Positions 44,440 to 55,636 of a stretch of 64,000 nucleotides of DNA are shown piece after piece. Every line of letters starts with the position of its first letter. Positions within the stretch are counted from its first letter, which is position 1. The notes beneath the pieces were generated by a model. That model saw only the letters and a program-made list of their open reading frames with translations. It was not told the origin of the DNA and made no database searches. Source of the stretch: Blumeriella jaapii (Eukaryota; Ascomycota; Leotiomycetes; Helotiales; Drepanopezizaceae); contig VWND01000001.1 of assembly GCA_009599575.1 (NCBI GenBank), positions 1,550,001-1,614,000 of the forward strand, written 5' to 3'. Both the position numbers and the translations under genes were made by a program.

Positions 44440-46325
44440 TCTGGCTTTGCCACGATTTGCATCAGCGGTCCGGTCACTCAACGCCTCTTCTACCGCGATG
44501 TAACAACACCACCCTCTTCACAACCCATCTTGTACAAGTATTCTCCCCGTTACGAATCACGACCCATTTTTCTCTAAAAGCATGCGCGCTGGTAGACGTC
44601 CACCTGCTGTCTTGACAACATTACAGTCCTGCAGAGTCACCAGTTGCCTACTTGCACATTTGCACTGCATTGCACCGGCGTCTAGGAGCGGAGCCGAAGG
44701 GGCTCTCCATTTGATACAGCATGCTCACCTTTTCCGACATGGCTGATTTTTTTTTTGCCTTTTTCTCGCGCGCAAGAGGAACAAAATAGATTGCACACCC
44801 ACACCGCGATGGCATGTGCGCAGGTCGAATACGCCGTCTTAATAGCTTCTGATCGCAGAGTGCCTCGCCGTGCTCGCAGGTCAAAACCTCTTCATCTACT
44901 GGTCGATCTCTACGGAGGTTGCCACGGAATCTTTCAGATGGAGTTCCTCGGGCAGCAGTGACTGACGCTTTGATGTCTTACTAGCCCATCTATACGTCGT
45001 GGATAGATAGACCTCATTCCGAAATCAGTGGCATGATCTTACGGCTTCTTTTGAAGGTTGTCAAGAATCGTGGGCCGTCGATGGATTATGTAGTCTGATA
45101 GAACAAATCACACGATAGATAAAAACTCTTTTCACCTTTTTCGCATGTGACGTGTTCTAGTGTCGATGTTTTCAGGTTCCCTCCTTCATCTCTCCTTCCA
45201 TCTCATATACCTTGTCCACGGTATCCCACTTTGCAATCGTTGGAATCATCGAGGGTCACTTCACGAACACTATGATAACCATCCCACCCACCTCTGGAGG
45301 AAGGGCTCAAACAGCGGGCTCATTGGCCAAGCATTTCCTTTACATCACTGCTTTCTCGAGGGTCTCTTGCATGTAGCTATCCCCAGCTTAGCACGTCCTA
45401 CATATATACACCCTACAGGAGACTTGATTGAGATGGCCCTGCCCCTCCAATTGTTAAACCACCACCACATCTTCCACACAGGCAAATACGTACGTACGTA
45501 CGTGCGCACGTTAGTTACACATACATACATACATACAGTGAGTCAGTCAAGTCCGTACGTGCTCAATTACACAGCCTCTTTTTCTTCTCCTCCTTCTCCT
45601 CTTACTTCCACTCCACCTCGTACCCTACCTACTACATATATCCCACAGCACTGTACATACAAACATACATACAAACTGTACCCACCCAGTATCCCCGTCC
45701 TGTTTTTCACGTACGTACGTACGTACGTAGACATCATGTATCTGCAGATTCCAATCACGTTGCGTGCGTGCATCTGCGTCCCGGCTGTGGAGACAGACAG
45801 ACAGACAGACGGGCGGGCGGACCGGCTTGCGATAGCTGGGAATCAATCGATTGGGAGAGTTGAGATGGTGCTGTAGGTGGGTGGGGAGGAGGAGTTTGCG
45901 GGAAGGCGGGTAGTAGGTAGGTAGGTAGGTAGGTAGGTAGGTAGGTAGGTAGGTAGGTAATTCTAGAATTACATGACCTAGGTGAGGTGTCTTTGTGTGT
46001 GCATGTGTGTGTATGTGTGTGTATGTGTGTGAGCGAGTGCCTTTTGTGTGTACTGTAGATATATGTATGTAGGTAGATAAGTTGGGTGGGTACGTAGGTA
46101 GGGCGAACGTCACAAGAAGGATCAAGTAGGCACGACGAGGAAGGTCACACTTCTGCCATGCCGTACAAAGGCAGCGTAGTCTGCTTGCTTGCCTGTCTGG
46201 ATAGCTCGGTTCGTGAACCTGTCTCGGTTCCATCCACTCATTCATAGATGGTCTGTGGAATAGCTAACTGACTGCTTGCTAGCTAGCTGCTACTTATGCC
46301 ACCTAGATATCAGGCAGAAAGCAGC
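44440..46325. other. Intergenic between convergent genes; tetranucleotide microsatellite cluster
   Basis: No gene was recognised. About 45487-46080 holds several different four-base repeats in close succession: ACGT units at 45488-45503 and 45713-45730, CATA at about 45520-45536, CAGA at about 45792-45810, and about 13 TAGG units at 45908-45958, followed by GTGT-rich sequence to 46035. Confidence 0.5.
45908..45958. repeat. (TAGG)n microsatellite
   Basis: About a dozen uninterrupted GTAG/TAGG units after a short degenerate start. Confidence 0.85.
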
Positions 46326-48863
46326 TCAACTTTCATCATCCGAATCGGCAAACATGTCCACGGCTTTCGGCCTTGCTCTCCGCTGCGGCGACGGGTCTGC
46401 ATCTGTGCCTGTGCCTGCCGTCTTCTTGTCCCCTAGCGTGGTCTTGAACGGCGCAGGGGGCTTTACCTCTGCCTCTGCCTCTGCCTCGGCAGGCACTGGT
46501 GGCGGTGGTTCCTCTTCTGCCATCGGCTCGCCGTCCATCTCCTCGTCCTCGGCCATTGGCTCGCCGTCCATCTCCTCGTCCTCGGCCATCGGCTCGCCGT
46601 CCAGATCGCCGTCCTCGTCCATCGGCTCACCATCGACATCACCTCCCTCCCCCTCCTCCTCATCTGCCTTACCAGCGCCCCCAAGCCCAGCAGCGCCAGA
46701 GTCGCGTTGCGTGCTGCTCGCAGGAGCAACCTCCACAGCCTTCCACTTCCCCCCCTTTCCCTTCCCGCCCAGCTCCTCTTCCTCCCTCTTCTTCGCCTCT
46801 TCCGCTTCCAGCTCCCGCGCCGTCTTCGGCGGCTCGTTGAACTCCCGCGCGAACTCCTCCTGGCTGCCTACGGGAAACACGCACCAGCCTTCCCATAGCC
46901 CCAGAACCATGCCCACGCTCCTCTTCCACTTCTCGGCCTTCAGCTTGCCCCAGCCCCACTTGCGCTCGAAGCGGCCGAGCTCGGCAAACGTGTGTCGCGA
47001 TTTTAGAGCGTTCTCGAAGAGAGTGCGGTACCGCCAGGCGTGCCGGACGCCGCTGGTCGACGAGGAGGAGAGGATGTCAGAAACGAGAAAGAGGCCGATG
47101 AGGGAGGCCGGCGTGGTGTCTTCCTCGTCTTCTTCCTTGGCTGCTGCTGGGCTATTTCGTGAGCCTTTGGATTTGTCTGCGGAGCCTTTGTACAGGGGAT
47201 TGGCGGACGTGTAAGCGAAAGGTCTAGAGATGTTGGATAGGATCATGTGCACGATCTCATCTGCGCCCCGCCCGGCGTGCGATATTGCAAAGGCTGTTAC
47301 GCGCGCTACGTCTCCTTTGCGGAGTTTGCCTGTGGACGTGGGTAGGCGTGCGAGCAGGTGTGTCAGTTTGGCTTTCTCAAGCGGGTTGAGGTATGCTTTG
47401 CCGTCGTCTCCTAGCGAAGATGGGTCGATTGGTCCTGCCTGACGACGTGCAGTTCCCTCGTCGCCGCTTTCGTCTTCGTCTGAAGAGTTGTATTCAGAGT
47501 CGGAGACAAATTCCGCGAGTTGGGTTGTGTATTCATATGCCAGCGGCTGGTCAGGGGATTTCCATGCCGACGAGCCTTCAAATAGTGGTAGGTACCTTCC
47601 CTGCCCCCGCTTAGTGGTAGAGCCGGTCAGCACTTCCCATAGACGCCACCGGTACCAGACGCCGCCTGTGCTTCTTGGATCCCAGATCCAGGCCCATTTC
47701 TCCTCGCGCTGGACGTCTGGGCGGCTCATGAGCAGAGCTTCGAATTCCGGACCGTGTGTGAGCAAGTTCTCGATGACTTTGTGGATCAATCTCAGTTCTC
47801 TGATATCTTGGGGCGCCTGGACGGGGACATAGAGAAGTGGGCTATTGCTGCGGAGTTGATTGGGAGCAGAAGGGGCATAAGATGTTGGAGGTGCGAAGCC
47901 ACGATGGTGAGGGGGCGCTTGACCTCTGCCTGCTGCTGGTGCCACGTCTGCAGCTTTTGCGCCGAAAGGCTGGGAAGCTGTAGCGCTTCCTATTGCTGAG
48001 ATAGCAGACGAGTTTGACATAGCTGCAGAAGAAAGGTGGCGGTGTAGGTCCAGATAAAATCCGTAACCTAAGTACCTGTTCTGCAGACTGCTGACCGCAG
48101 AATCAAGATCACTCGCCGCCGTATCTTTCGCAAGTGTCACAATGGCAGACATGCTCTTCCTCTCTGTGTGAACCACCGGTCCAGGAGCCGACAGCATTCT
48201 CACCGAATCCACCGTCAAGTTGGCCGGCAATAGCGCCTTGATGACAGCAGGACTCGTCCCGGGTGGCAGAGAAGCCAATCTCAGCGTAGGCTTCGCAACG
48301 GCCCTTTCCTCTTCCCTCTCAGCCTCCCGACCCTCCTCAAAACCGTTGTCCGTATCCAACAATCTCTTCGGCGCTCGCTCAAACTCGTGATCATCGAAAG
48401 CTAGCATTCCCTTTGCCCCTTTGTCCTGCTGAAACCCCTCATAGCTTCTCTTTCCCCGTCCCAGATTCGGTGGCGGCGGCCCTAAACTCCCCACTCCGCT
48501 CGGTGGCCGTCCTGCCCTTCCCATATCCCCTCCTCCTCCAATTCCTCCATACCCCCCAGCTCTGCCACGACCAGGTCCACTGGGCGTAAAATGCCGCTTC
48601 GGCGCGACGCTGCTGAACCCTGCTCCTCCAAACCTGGGCGCATCGTCGCGTCCGTACGCTCCTGGCGCGTTCGTGGAGGACTCATCCTCGTCATCGAAGG
48701 ATTTCACAAAGTCTTCGTATACGGCTTTCGTCTCGGCTTCTTCGCGCAGGCGCTTAGCTTCTTGCTCTGCTTTTTGTCGCTCGAAAACGGACTTCTTGGA
48801 GGGAGCTTGAAGCTTATTCTCGGCGTGCGGAAATTCGAGGATCTTTTTGTTGGAGGAAGACAT
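46326..48863 (-). CDS. U2SURP: U2 snRNP-associated SR140 / U2SURP-like splicing factor (RRM-SURP-CID)
   Basis: Nuclear pre-mRNA processing protein of 845 residues in a single exon. The N-terminus has NKLQAPSKKSVFERQKAEQE and VYEDFVKSFDDED, a pattern of SR140 proteins, followed by Gly/Arg-rich sequence. An RRM lies at about 190-285 (LRLASLPPGTSPAVIKALLP, ending GYGFYLDLHRHLS). A SURP module lies at about 350-400 (RLIHKVIENLLTHGPEFEAL). A CID-type helical domain, which reads the RNA polymerase II tail, lies at about 480-660 (EKAKLTHLLARLPTSTGKL, LIGLFLVSDIL, WRYRTLFENAL). The C-terminus carries an acidic array of 9-10 residues (EEMDGEPMAED) repeated four to five times. The first Met of the open frame at 49028 would add 55 low-complexity residues. 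The Met at 48863 (MSSSNKKILEFPHAENK) fits the family start better. Confidence 0.88.
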   Translation of the reverse strand: MSSSNKKILEFPHAENKLQAPSKKSVFERQKAEQEAKRLREEAETKAVYEDFVKSFDDEDESSTNAPGAYGRDDAPRFGGAGFSSVAPKRHFTPSGPGRGRAGGYGGIGGGGDMGRAGRPPSGVGSLGPPPPNLGRGKRSYEGFQQDKGAKGMLAFDDHEFERAPKRLLDTDNGFEEGREAEREEERAVAKPTLRLASLPPGTSPAVIKALLPANLTVDSVRMLSAPGPVVHTERKSMSAIVTLAKDTAASDLDSAVSSLQNRYLGYGFYLDLHRHLSSAAMSNSSAISAIGSATASQPFGAKAADVAPAAGRGQAPPHHRGFAPPTSYAPSAPNQLRSNSPLLYVPVQAPQDIRELRLIHKVIENLLTHGPEFEALLMSRPDVQREEKWAWIWDPRSTGGVWYRWRLWEVLTGSTTKRGQGRYLPLFEGSSAWKSPDQPLAYEYTTQLAEFVSDSEYNSSDEDESGDEGTARRQAGPIDPSSLGDDGKAYLNPLEKAKLTHLLARLPTSTGKLRKGDVARVTAFAISHAGRGADEIVHMILSNISRPFAYTSANPLYKGSADKSKGSRNSPAAAKEEDEEDTTPASLIGLFLVSDILSSSSTSGVRHAWRYRTLFENALKSRHTFAELGRFERKWGWGKLKAEKWKRSVGMVLGLWEGWCVFPVGSQEEFAREFNEPPKTARELEAEEAKKREEEELGGKGKGGKWKAVEVAPASSTQRDSGAAGLGGAGKADEEEGEGGDVDGEPMDEDGDLDGEPMAEDEEMDGEPMAEDEEMDGEPMAEEEPPPPVPAEAEAEAEVKPPAPFKTTLGDKKTAGTGTDADPSPQRRARPKAVDMFADSDDES

Positions 48864-50457
48864 TGTTACATTATCGCTGGGTGTAATCGTCTCGGAAGAT
48901 GGATTCGTGTGGATAGGAAGTGATGGCGTAGGGGTTGCGAATTTGGAGTTCAAGATTGGAGGTTGGGGGTTGGAGGTTGGAGGAAGCCTCTCGGTGAATT
49001 CGCTTCTTTGGCCAATGGGGTCCACCATTCTGGATAAAGCTTCCCCCTTGACGAATTCCTGGGACCTTCGATTTCCTCAAAACTATCCAATTGCCGGTAT
49101 CTCAAATGAAACCTGTGCAATTCTCTGAGTCTTCTCTTGCATGATTCCTAGCTTATTGGTTTATTTTTTCTTTGGAGCGAATCTGACCTCAACGAAAAAT
49201 ATGATGCCTGTGTTCTGTGAAAGCGAGCATTTTTTCAGTCAGCAGAACGAGAGTGTCGTCGCCCACCAGCTGTTCCACAAAAGTCCGAATCTCCTGAAGC
49301 GGTTGAGACAGGCAAAAAAAGAGTGCTAGGTGTGTGAAAAAACATAGACACAGAATACTAAATGCGGCGTAAGTTCTTCACGGGGTAAGCTAACTTCTCG
49401 ATGTTTATCTACACATATCAGATTAGCACACGTTCTGCATACTCAGATCTCTTATCAACTTTCCAACCACTTTTGTCACTACCTTCTTCTGCCTTTGCAT
49501 CATGCCTCTTGATAGATCCTCCGTATCGAAGTTCTCTCAGCTTGTACCGTCCCCGCCACAACGGCAACAGACAATACCTAGAGCATAGCTCTGGTAGATA
49601 AGGCTCCATTCCGTCCAAACGATGGCCAGTAAAGTCTACCCTACTACACGACTGCGGAGCTCCATACATACCCTTCAATGGATCGCCACATGTGACCCAG
49701 TGGTAAGTGAATCGGGAACACATATCGCTGGGGGTCTGTTGTGTGCCTTCATCTTGGGCTTCGGGGAAGAGTGTGAAGATCTAACCATTCTACATTGACA
49801 TGGCGGCATAGAAAGGCGAAGCGTGGTACCGTGATGGAAAGATGAAGATTACTAGATCGATGGTATTGTTACGAAGTTATAAAGCAAGGCTCAGCAGTGT
49901 CGTAACCAGGTGGAATAGTAAGCCAGCATCTTGAGTGTCAACCACCTGACAGTAAGGTATGCTTTTGAAGCCGGCGTAGATTGGTAGGCCATTGAGCTTC
50001 TTCCTCCTTTTAGTGTTCCATCCCGGTTTACACGTATAAACGAAAAAGGCGAGGAAATGAAACATTGCTTCTCGGTGTTTTCCAGATCCAGAAAGATAAC
50101 CAGCGCCATTTCCCCGGACGGGAGTACCTTCCATTTCGCCGGAGCATTGTATACACGGTTAGGGCTGGTAGCAGCCTGCTAACAGGTCCAGGTTCGTGAT
50201 TCTTAATCAGTGGCTCACTATTTATTCAACAGTACACAGCTGTCAAACTAGAGCTCGCACTTTGTCTTCTGTGATCACATGCGTAGTGATTCAAGTTGTC
50301 TGTACTAATTACCCCGCGCCATCCCCCCCCACCTTGGTGGCATAACCGGTATTCCCGAAATATATCCTCTGGACTTCAATTCTGCACAGCAATCATTACA
50401 TTCAAAATTCATAAGCCGCAAAACCCCCCTGTGACCAAAGTATTAAAATATTTCGCA
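48864..50457. other. Divergent intergenic region, nothing recognised
   Basis: It lies between SR140 (-) and the aldehyde dehydrogenase gene (+), so it holds both promoters. Short open frames show no family resemblance. A C8 run lies at about 50325-50332. Confidence 0.4.
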
Positions 50458-52225
50458 ATGGCTTCCAAATTGCCCTTCGAAGTAAGTGTCACAAACCGCG
50501 ACTCCAATTCCTAAAAAAAAATCGAGGGTGGCAAATGCTGACAAGAACAGCTCAAAAATGCCTCCCTTTTCAAGGACAAGTCACTTGTTGGTGGCGAATG
50601 GATCGAGGCTAAGTCTGGCAAGAGATTCGACGTCGTAGGTAAGATTTGATGCCTCCTACTCTGCATACAGCTTCTTATCGAACCCCTCAGATCCTGGAAA
50701 CGGCAAAGTATGGGCCTCAGCCCCAGACAACACAGCCGAAGACGTCGATGCTGCTGTCCAAGGGGCTCACGAAGCTTTCAAGACTTTCGGCAAGATCAAT
50801 CCCAGGATTAGAGCACAGTGGCTTTTGAAATGGGATTCTCTCATTCGAGAGAACAGAGATGACATTGCCAACATTGTGACCTACGAAACTGGGAAGCCTC
50901 TCTTCGAGTCCCAGGGGGAGCTTGACTATGCTTTGGGCTTTACCTGGTGGTTTGCAGGCGAAGCAGAGAGAATTTCTGGGACCATTCAAACTCCAGCTGC
51001 TCCAGGACGACGAGTCTTTACTGTTAAACAACCCATTGGTGTGGCAGCAGCACTCGTGCCTTGGAACTTTCCTATCGCCATGATTTTGCGAAAAGCCAGT
51101 GCTGCTTTTGCTGCTGGCTGTACGATGATCGTGAAGCCCTCTCCAGAGACCCCACTGTCGGTGCTTGCTCTCGCGAACCTGGCTCAAGAAGCTGGATTTC
51201 CGAAGGGTGTTTTTAGTGTCTTAACAACGAGTCTGGAAAACACTCCACCGCTGAGTGAAGCACTCTGCCGTCATCCGCTTGTGAAGAAAGTTACTTTCAC
51301 CGGATCTGTAAGTCTCACTTGACCGTTCGTTACGAAGCGGAGCTGATAGTGCAACAGACCAGAGTCGGCAAGTTAGTTGCCAAACATTGTGCGGATGGTT
51401 TGAAGAAGGTCACTCTCGAGCTCGGAGGAAACTGTCCATTCTTGATCTTTGATGATGCGGATCTCAACCAGGCGCTGGAAGGCAAGTCATGCAATGTGTT
51501 CACGAGACTCAAAATACCCACTAATCATTTTCTAGCTCTTATGGCCCTGAAGTGGCGCCATGCAGGTCAAGCATGCATTACAGCAAACCGTGTCTATGTT
51601 CAGGCCGGTGTATACGACAAGTTCGCAGAGATGCTCAAGGAGAAGACTTCCAAGTTGGTGGTTGGTCACGGTGCCGAGAAGTCAACCACCATGGGTCCAG
51701 TCACCACAGAAAGAAGTCTCGACAAGGCTCTTAATCAAGTTGAGGATGCTAAGAAACATGGAGGCAAGGTCGTTCTTGGCGGTGGTAAGGTTACAGGTAC
51801 TTCAGGATACTTCTTCGAGCCAACGATCATTCTTGGAGCGAAAAAGGAGATGTTGATCACCGAGGAGGAAACGTTTGCCCCCGTTCTCGCTCTCTATAGT
51901 TTCGAGGCCGAAGAGGAGGTGGTTCAAGCTGCCAACAACACCAGCGTAAGTCTTACGGAGCTAGCAGCAATTGTTCTTGCTGACAAGTTATTAGATGGGA
52001 CTGGCATCATATTTCTTCACCAAAAACGTTGACCGTACCTGGAGACTTCTCGAAAATCTGGAAGCCGGCATGATCGGTATGAACACAGGCAACTGCTCGG
52101 CTGCAGAGTCACCATTCGGCGGAATTAAGGAGTCAGGTTACGGAAAGGAATCCGGAAAAGACGTTGCCGTCAACGAGTATCTCATCACCAAGACCGGAAC
52201 TCTGACTCTTGATGGCCATTTCTAG
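50458..52225 (+). CDS. UGA2: Succinate-semialdehyde dehydrogenase (NAD(P)+), GABA shunt
   Basis: Oxidises succinate semialdehyde to succinate, the last step of the GABA shunt. Six exons (50458-50481, 50551-50638, 50691-51307, 51358-51481, 51536-51945, 51995-52225) give 497 residues, the length of yeast Uga2. Visible signatures: VPWNFPIAMILRKASAAFAA, MIVKPSPETPLS for the cofactor, FTGSTRVGK, the general-base Glu in TLELGGNCPFL, the catalytic Cys in HAGQACITANRVYV, EETFAPVLALYSF, and the C-terminal PFGGIKESGYGKESG. The intron after exon 4 has a GC donor (G|GCAAGT); with it, DLNQALE joins ALMALKWRHAGQ perfectly. The others are GT-AG. No leader for mitochondria is evident (MASKLPFELKNASLF), so the enzyme is probably cytosolic. 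It is in line with the SDR gene 420 bases downstream. Confidence 0.93.
51482..51535 (+). other. GC-AG intron in the succinate-semialdehyde dehydrogenase gene
   Basis: The donor is G|GCAAGT and the acceptor TTTTCTAG, with CTAATC as branch-like sequence close to the end. Splicing at the nearest GT sites does not restore the conserved protein, while this join does. GC donors with a GCAAGT context are the known minor class in fungi. Confidence 0.8.
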
Positions 52226-52647
52226 TCGGACGGATTGTTCCGTCCTCGTCATTAGCGTGTGCAGGATCATGTTTGCCGAGACTTGTATCATGTGAATGAG
52301 TTGCAAAGACTTTTCGAAAACCACCTTTGAGTACTTCTCGGTCGCTTGGAAAACACCCCGAAGCTCGAAAATATAGATTGTCATGCCTCGGTCCATGATA
52401 TCCACTAACTGGTATCATCCGAGAACATAGACACGTGATATGCTTTTGATGCCGGGCCCGACACCCATGTCATCTCCGCATCCCGCTTCCCCATTATTCC
52501 CAAGCCGCGGTATAGACTTGACGCACTTGCCCGAATGAGGTATCCATGATGTTGCTCCCATGTTTTGTTTCATTCTCAAAATCTTGTATATATACTCACC
52601 CTTTTTTCTCCTCCACGAAGCTCTGTTGTCAATCCATAACAGCCAAC
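52226..52647. promoter_or_regulatory. Short intergenic gap with a TATA-like element before the SDR gene
   Basis: TATATATA lies at about 52587-52594, some 54 bases before the next start codon, followed by a pyrimidine-rich CCCTTTTTTCTCCTCC tract. This is a typical fungal core-promoter layout. Confidence 0.45.
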
Positions 52648-53992
52648 ATGTCCGCTTCCAAGATCGTCCCCGTCCTCACAGCGCCTATGCGCCTCGTGCT
52701 TCTCGACCCAAGAGCGACATCCCTACTGCTGGCAGCGGTCCTCTACTATCCCGACAGACTGCGCCGTTTACTTCCTCCGGCATTACACCCATGGATCTTT
52801 TCACCGTCATTCGTTCGGACGCTCTCCGCGTTTCTTGGCTTGGGCGTCGTGCGCAGTCTCAATAAGCGCCTCTCGCGGTACCTATCTAATAACTGGAAAT
52901 CGGACGCCAAGTTCGTGAAGAGCCAAGAGATTGTCTTGATAACCGGGGGAGCGAGCGGAATCGGGGAATTAATGGCGAAAGACTTCGCGGGACGAGGGGT
53001 CAAGGTTGTAGTTCTAGACTTGAGAGGGCCAAAAGTTGCGTTCCGTAAGCAGCCATTCCGCGTCTGGCGTGCTTTCTGCACGGGGTGTATAGATCGATGC
53101 TTGCATGGATCTGAATGGGTGTACGGGGAGTGAACCTAGGCTGACCGGTTTTACAGCTCCTGGCATCCATTTTTACCAATGTGATGTTACGAAGCCGGAT
53201 CAGATTGCGTCTGCAGCAGCGGAGATCCGGAATTCACACGGCGATCCAACTGTACTGATCAACAATGCTGGCATCGGGACCGGACACACTATTTTGGACG
53301 GCTCGGAAGAGAGGACCAGGTTGACCTTTGAAGTCAACACTATGGCGCATTTTTGGACGGTTCGGGAATTCGTCCCGGCGATGGTGAAGAGAAACCATGG
53401 ACATGTAGTTACGATTGCGTCGATGGCAAGTAAGTTTTCACCATGGTTTTGGGTCGAGTAATTTGAACACCACCGAGGTCAACAATGGATGCTTACTATC
53501 TGCTAACGCCCCAATCTCAGGTTATCTCGTGCACTCGCAGAACGTCGACTACTCCTGTTCCAAAGCCTCTGCCCTTGCTTTCCACGAAGGTCTAGCATCT
53601 GAGCTCCGCTCTCGCTACAATGCGCCCAATGTCAGAACCACGTACGTTCCCCCCCCCCCCACTCTCGCTGCTCCTCTCCATCCACCCCCTCCCCCCACAC
53701 TTGTCCTCCCTGCTAAGAACGACTTCCTAGCGTCGTAAATCCATCCTGGATCCGAACCCCTCTTATCGAGGCACTCACCTCGCACCCCGACTTTAAAGAT
53801 CCCGTTCTTGAGGCGGACGCCGTGTCCAGCAAAATCGTTGCCCAAGTTCTGAAGGGAAGAAGTGGGCAGCTCATCTTGCCCGAGAGCCTCAATGGCATGA
53901 CTACGATCCGCGGATGGCCAGCATGGCTTCAGATATCGTTGAGGAACAAGCTTGCGGAGACTATGAAAAGTGATGACTTCACTGGGCTGTAA
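52648..53992 (+). CDS. Short-chain dehydrogenase/reductase, membrane-anchored (17beta-HSD11/DHRS-like)
   Basis: NAD(P)-dependent oxidoreductase of 350 residues in four exons (52648-53044, 53157-53429, 53521-53641, 53731-53992), all in phase. The N-terminal 85 residues include hydrophobic stretches (ATSLLLAAVLYY; SFVRTLSAFLGLGVV) that would anchor it to ER or lipid-droplet membrane. The Rossmann part has the glycine motif LITGGASGIGELMAK, an acidic end of strand 2 (VVVLDLRG), CDVTK, the NNAG motif (LINNAGIGTG), the catalytic Ser region (VVTIASMAS), the active-site YSCSK (Tyr and Lys), and NPSWIRTPL after the catalytic helix. The arrangement and anchor resemble retinol/17beta-hydroxysteroid dehydrogenase type SDRs. 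The true substrate is unknown. The first and third introns contain long C runs. Confidence 0.9.
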
Positions 53993-55636
53993 TGGGAGGG
54001 TCAGATCAGAGAGGCGAACGGTACGGGGTAGACTTGCTGTACTTGGATATTTGTCAAGTAGGTTCAGAGTTCTACACATATGTTTGTCAGACTGTCCACA
54101 TTAGCACATTCGTCAAACGCCATGCCATGTACATACATACATACATACATACACAAGTAGGGATCTCTGGCCGGCGAGTACAATGTGGTGCCAAGTAAAA
54201 CACAAGTGAAAACCTAACTCCAGCTGCATGCACGAGGCAAGCGAGCAAACTCAACATCGAATTTCTTGGTGTTTGTCATAGCTCGGCCGAAATTCGCACG
54301 ACGTTGATGTTCGACATGGAATTGTGTGAGTAAACATGCGGAATACGGCGCTCCGGGGCCCGGGTACGAAACTCGAACCTATTGATCGAGTCTTTGGTTA
54401 GCCGCCCAGACCCTTGGGATCACCGCGCACACACACCTCGATCAGAGGCGGAGATCCCTTGGCAGTAGGTCCTCCAGTTGAGCTTCATCCTGATTCGGAG
54501 GCATTTGCAAAACAAGAACGATATCAGCTTCGGCACCAGACCCGCGGTACAGCCACCGAACATAGCGTCGCAAACCCGAGCGACATCTATACACTTTCGG
54601 GAACGGATGAGATCATGCAGTCCGCACGGTCCCGGCCTATGTGTACAACCGGTCGCGCCAATCACCTGTATCGTAAATCAAGCTGGGTACTTGTCGACCT
54701 CCGCTATCTTCAAGATCATAAGATGTCATGCCGACCCATGCGCTGATCAGAAGTGACACAGACACGGGATAGCGATCCGTCACCAACCTTAAGATATGTT
54801 TATTTTGCACCGCGCGCTTGCCGCCATAACTCCCCTCGGCACCATCACAAGAATGCTGGTGTCTCTCATCAAGTCACGACGCCCTGCTCCTTGTGAGAAG
54901 AGCGCAACGGTTGACACGAAGAGACTCGACCTGTCGGAACAATTTGCTGGGCCGGAGCCATCTCCTGGCCACCCACAAGCACCTTTGTTTACGATTTTCG
55001 CCGTCGCTTATTCCTATGCGACAGGGGCGCGTACTTGGCGTGCAGCATAGCCGCGATAGCCTCCTATCCTGCAGGAACCTCGTACATACTTCGAAGTATC
55101 AAATATTGCCTGTCTGCAGACTCTTCTGCTTGGACTTCGCATCCTTGCTGGCTCTGCCAGTCTCTGTAAAACCTTCACCATTATTGGCGCTGCCGTCGGC
55201 TCATCACCATCGGCTTGCGCGTTTTAGTCCAAGTGGGCTTCCACTCGGAACGCCGCCATGGCCAACTCAGGCACTCAGATCGAGGTACTATTCAACGGTC
55301 TTGGGAGGTCTTGCAGACCTCTCACAAGGGATCGCTGGCCGACCTTGCTCCCGGGCTACAGAAATAATGGAGTTTTCTTCATCTCACATGCTTATCACAC
55401 ATGTGTAAGGTCGAAAGCACAGAAAGGTATCCTGGTATTACAATCTGCCTTTCCGTGTGTCTTTGACAAGATATATGCACAACCTCATGAGCGTCGATCG
55501 GCTTGATGCCGTTTCATTCCACAAGCAGGTACTTCTCGGAGCCTCTCGCCTCCACAAACTCATCGTGATCAGCCCATCTCTATCAGACCTTAATAATTCT
55601 TTTTTTGCTCGACACAACTTTTAACTCTCTAGCACG
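53993..55636. other. Intergenic 1.6 kb, nothing supported
   Basis: Contains a CATA run at about 54131-54152. At 54364-54400 there is a B-box-like segment (minus strand GGTTCGAGTTTCG) that does not extend to a cloverleaf. Open frames in 54414-55506 lack family resemblance. Confidence 0.4.

Noticed and set aside
54364..54410. tRNA-like B box (minus strand GGTTCGAGTTTCG)
   Set aside because: Flanking sequence does not give matching acceptor, D or anticodon stems; at most a remnant.
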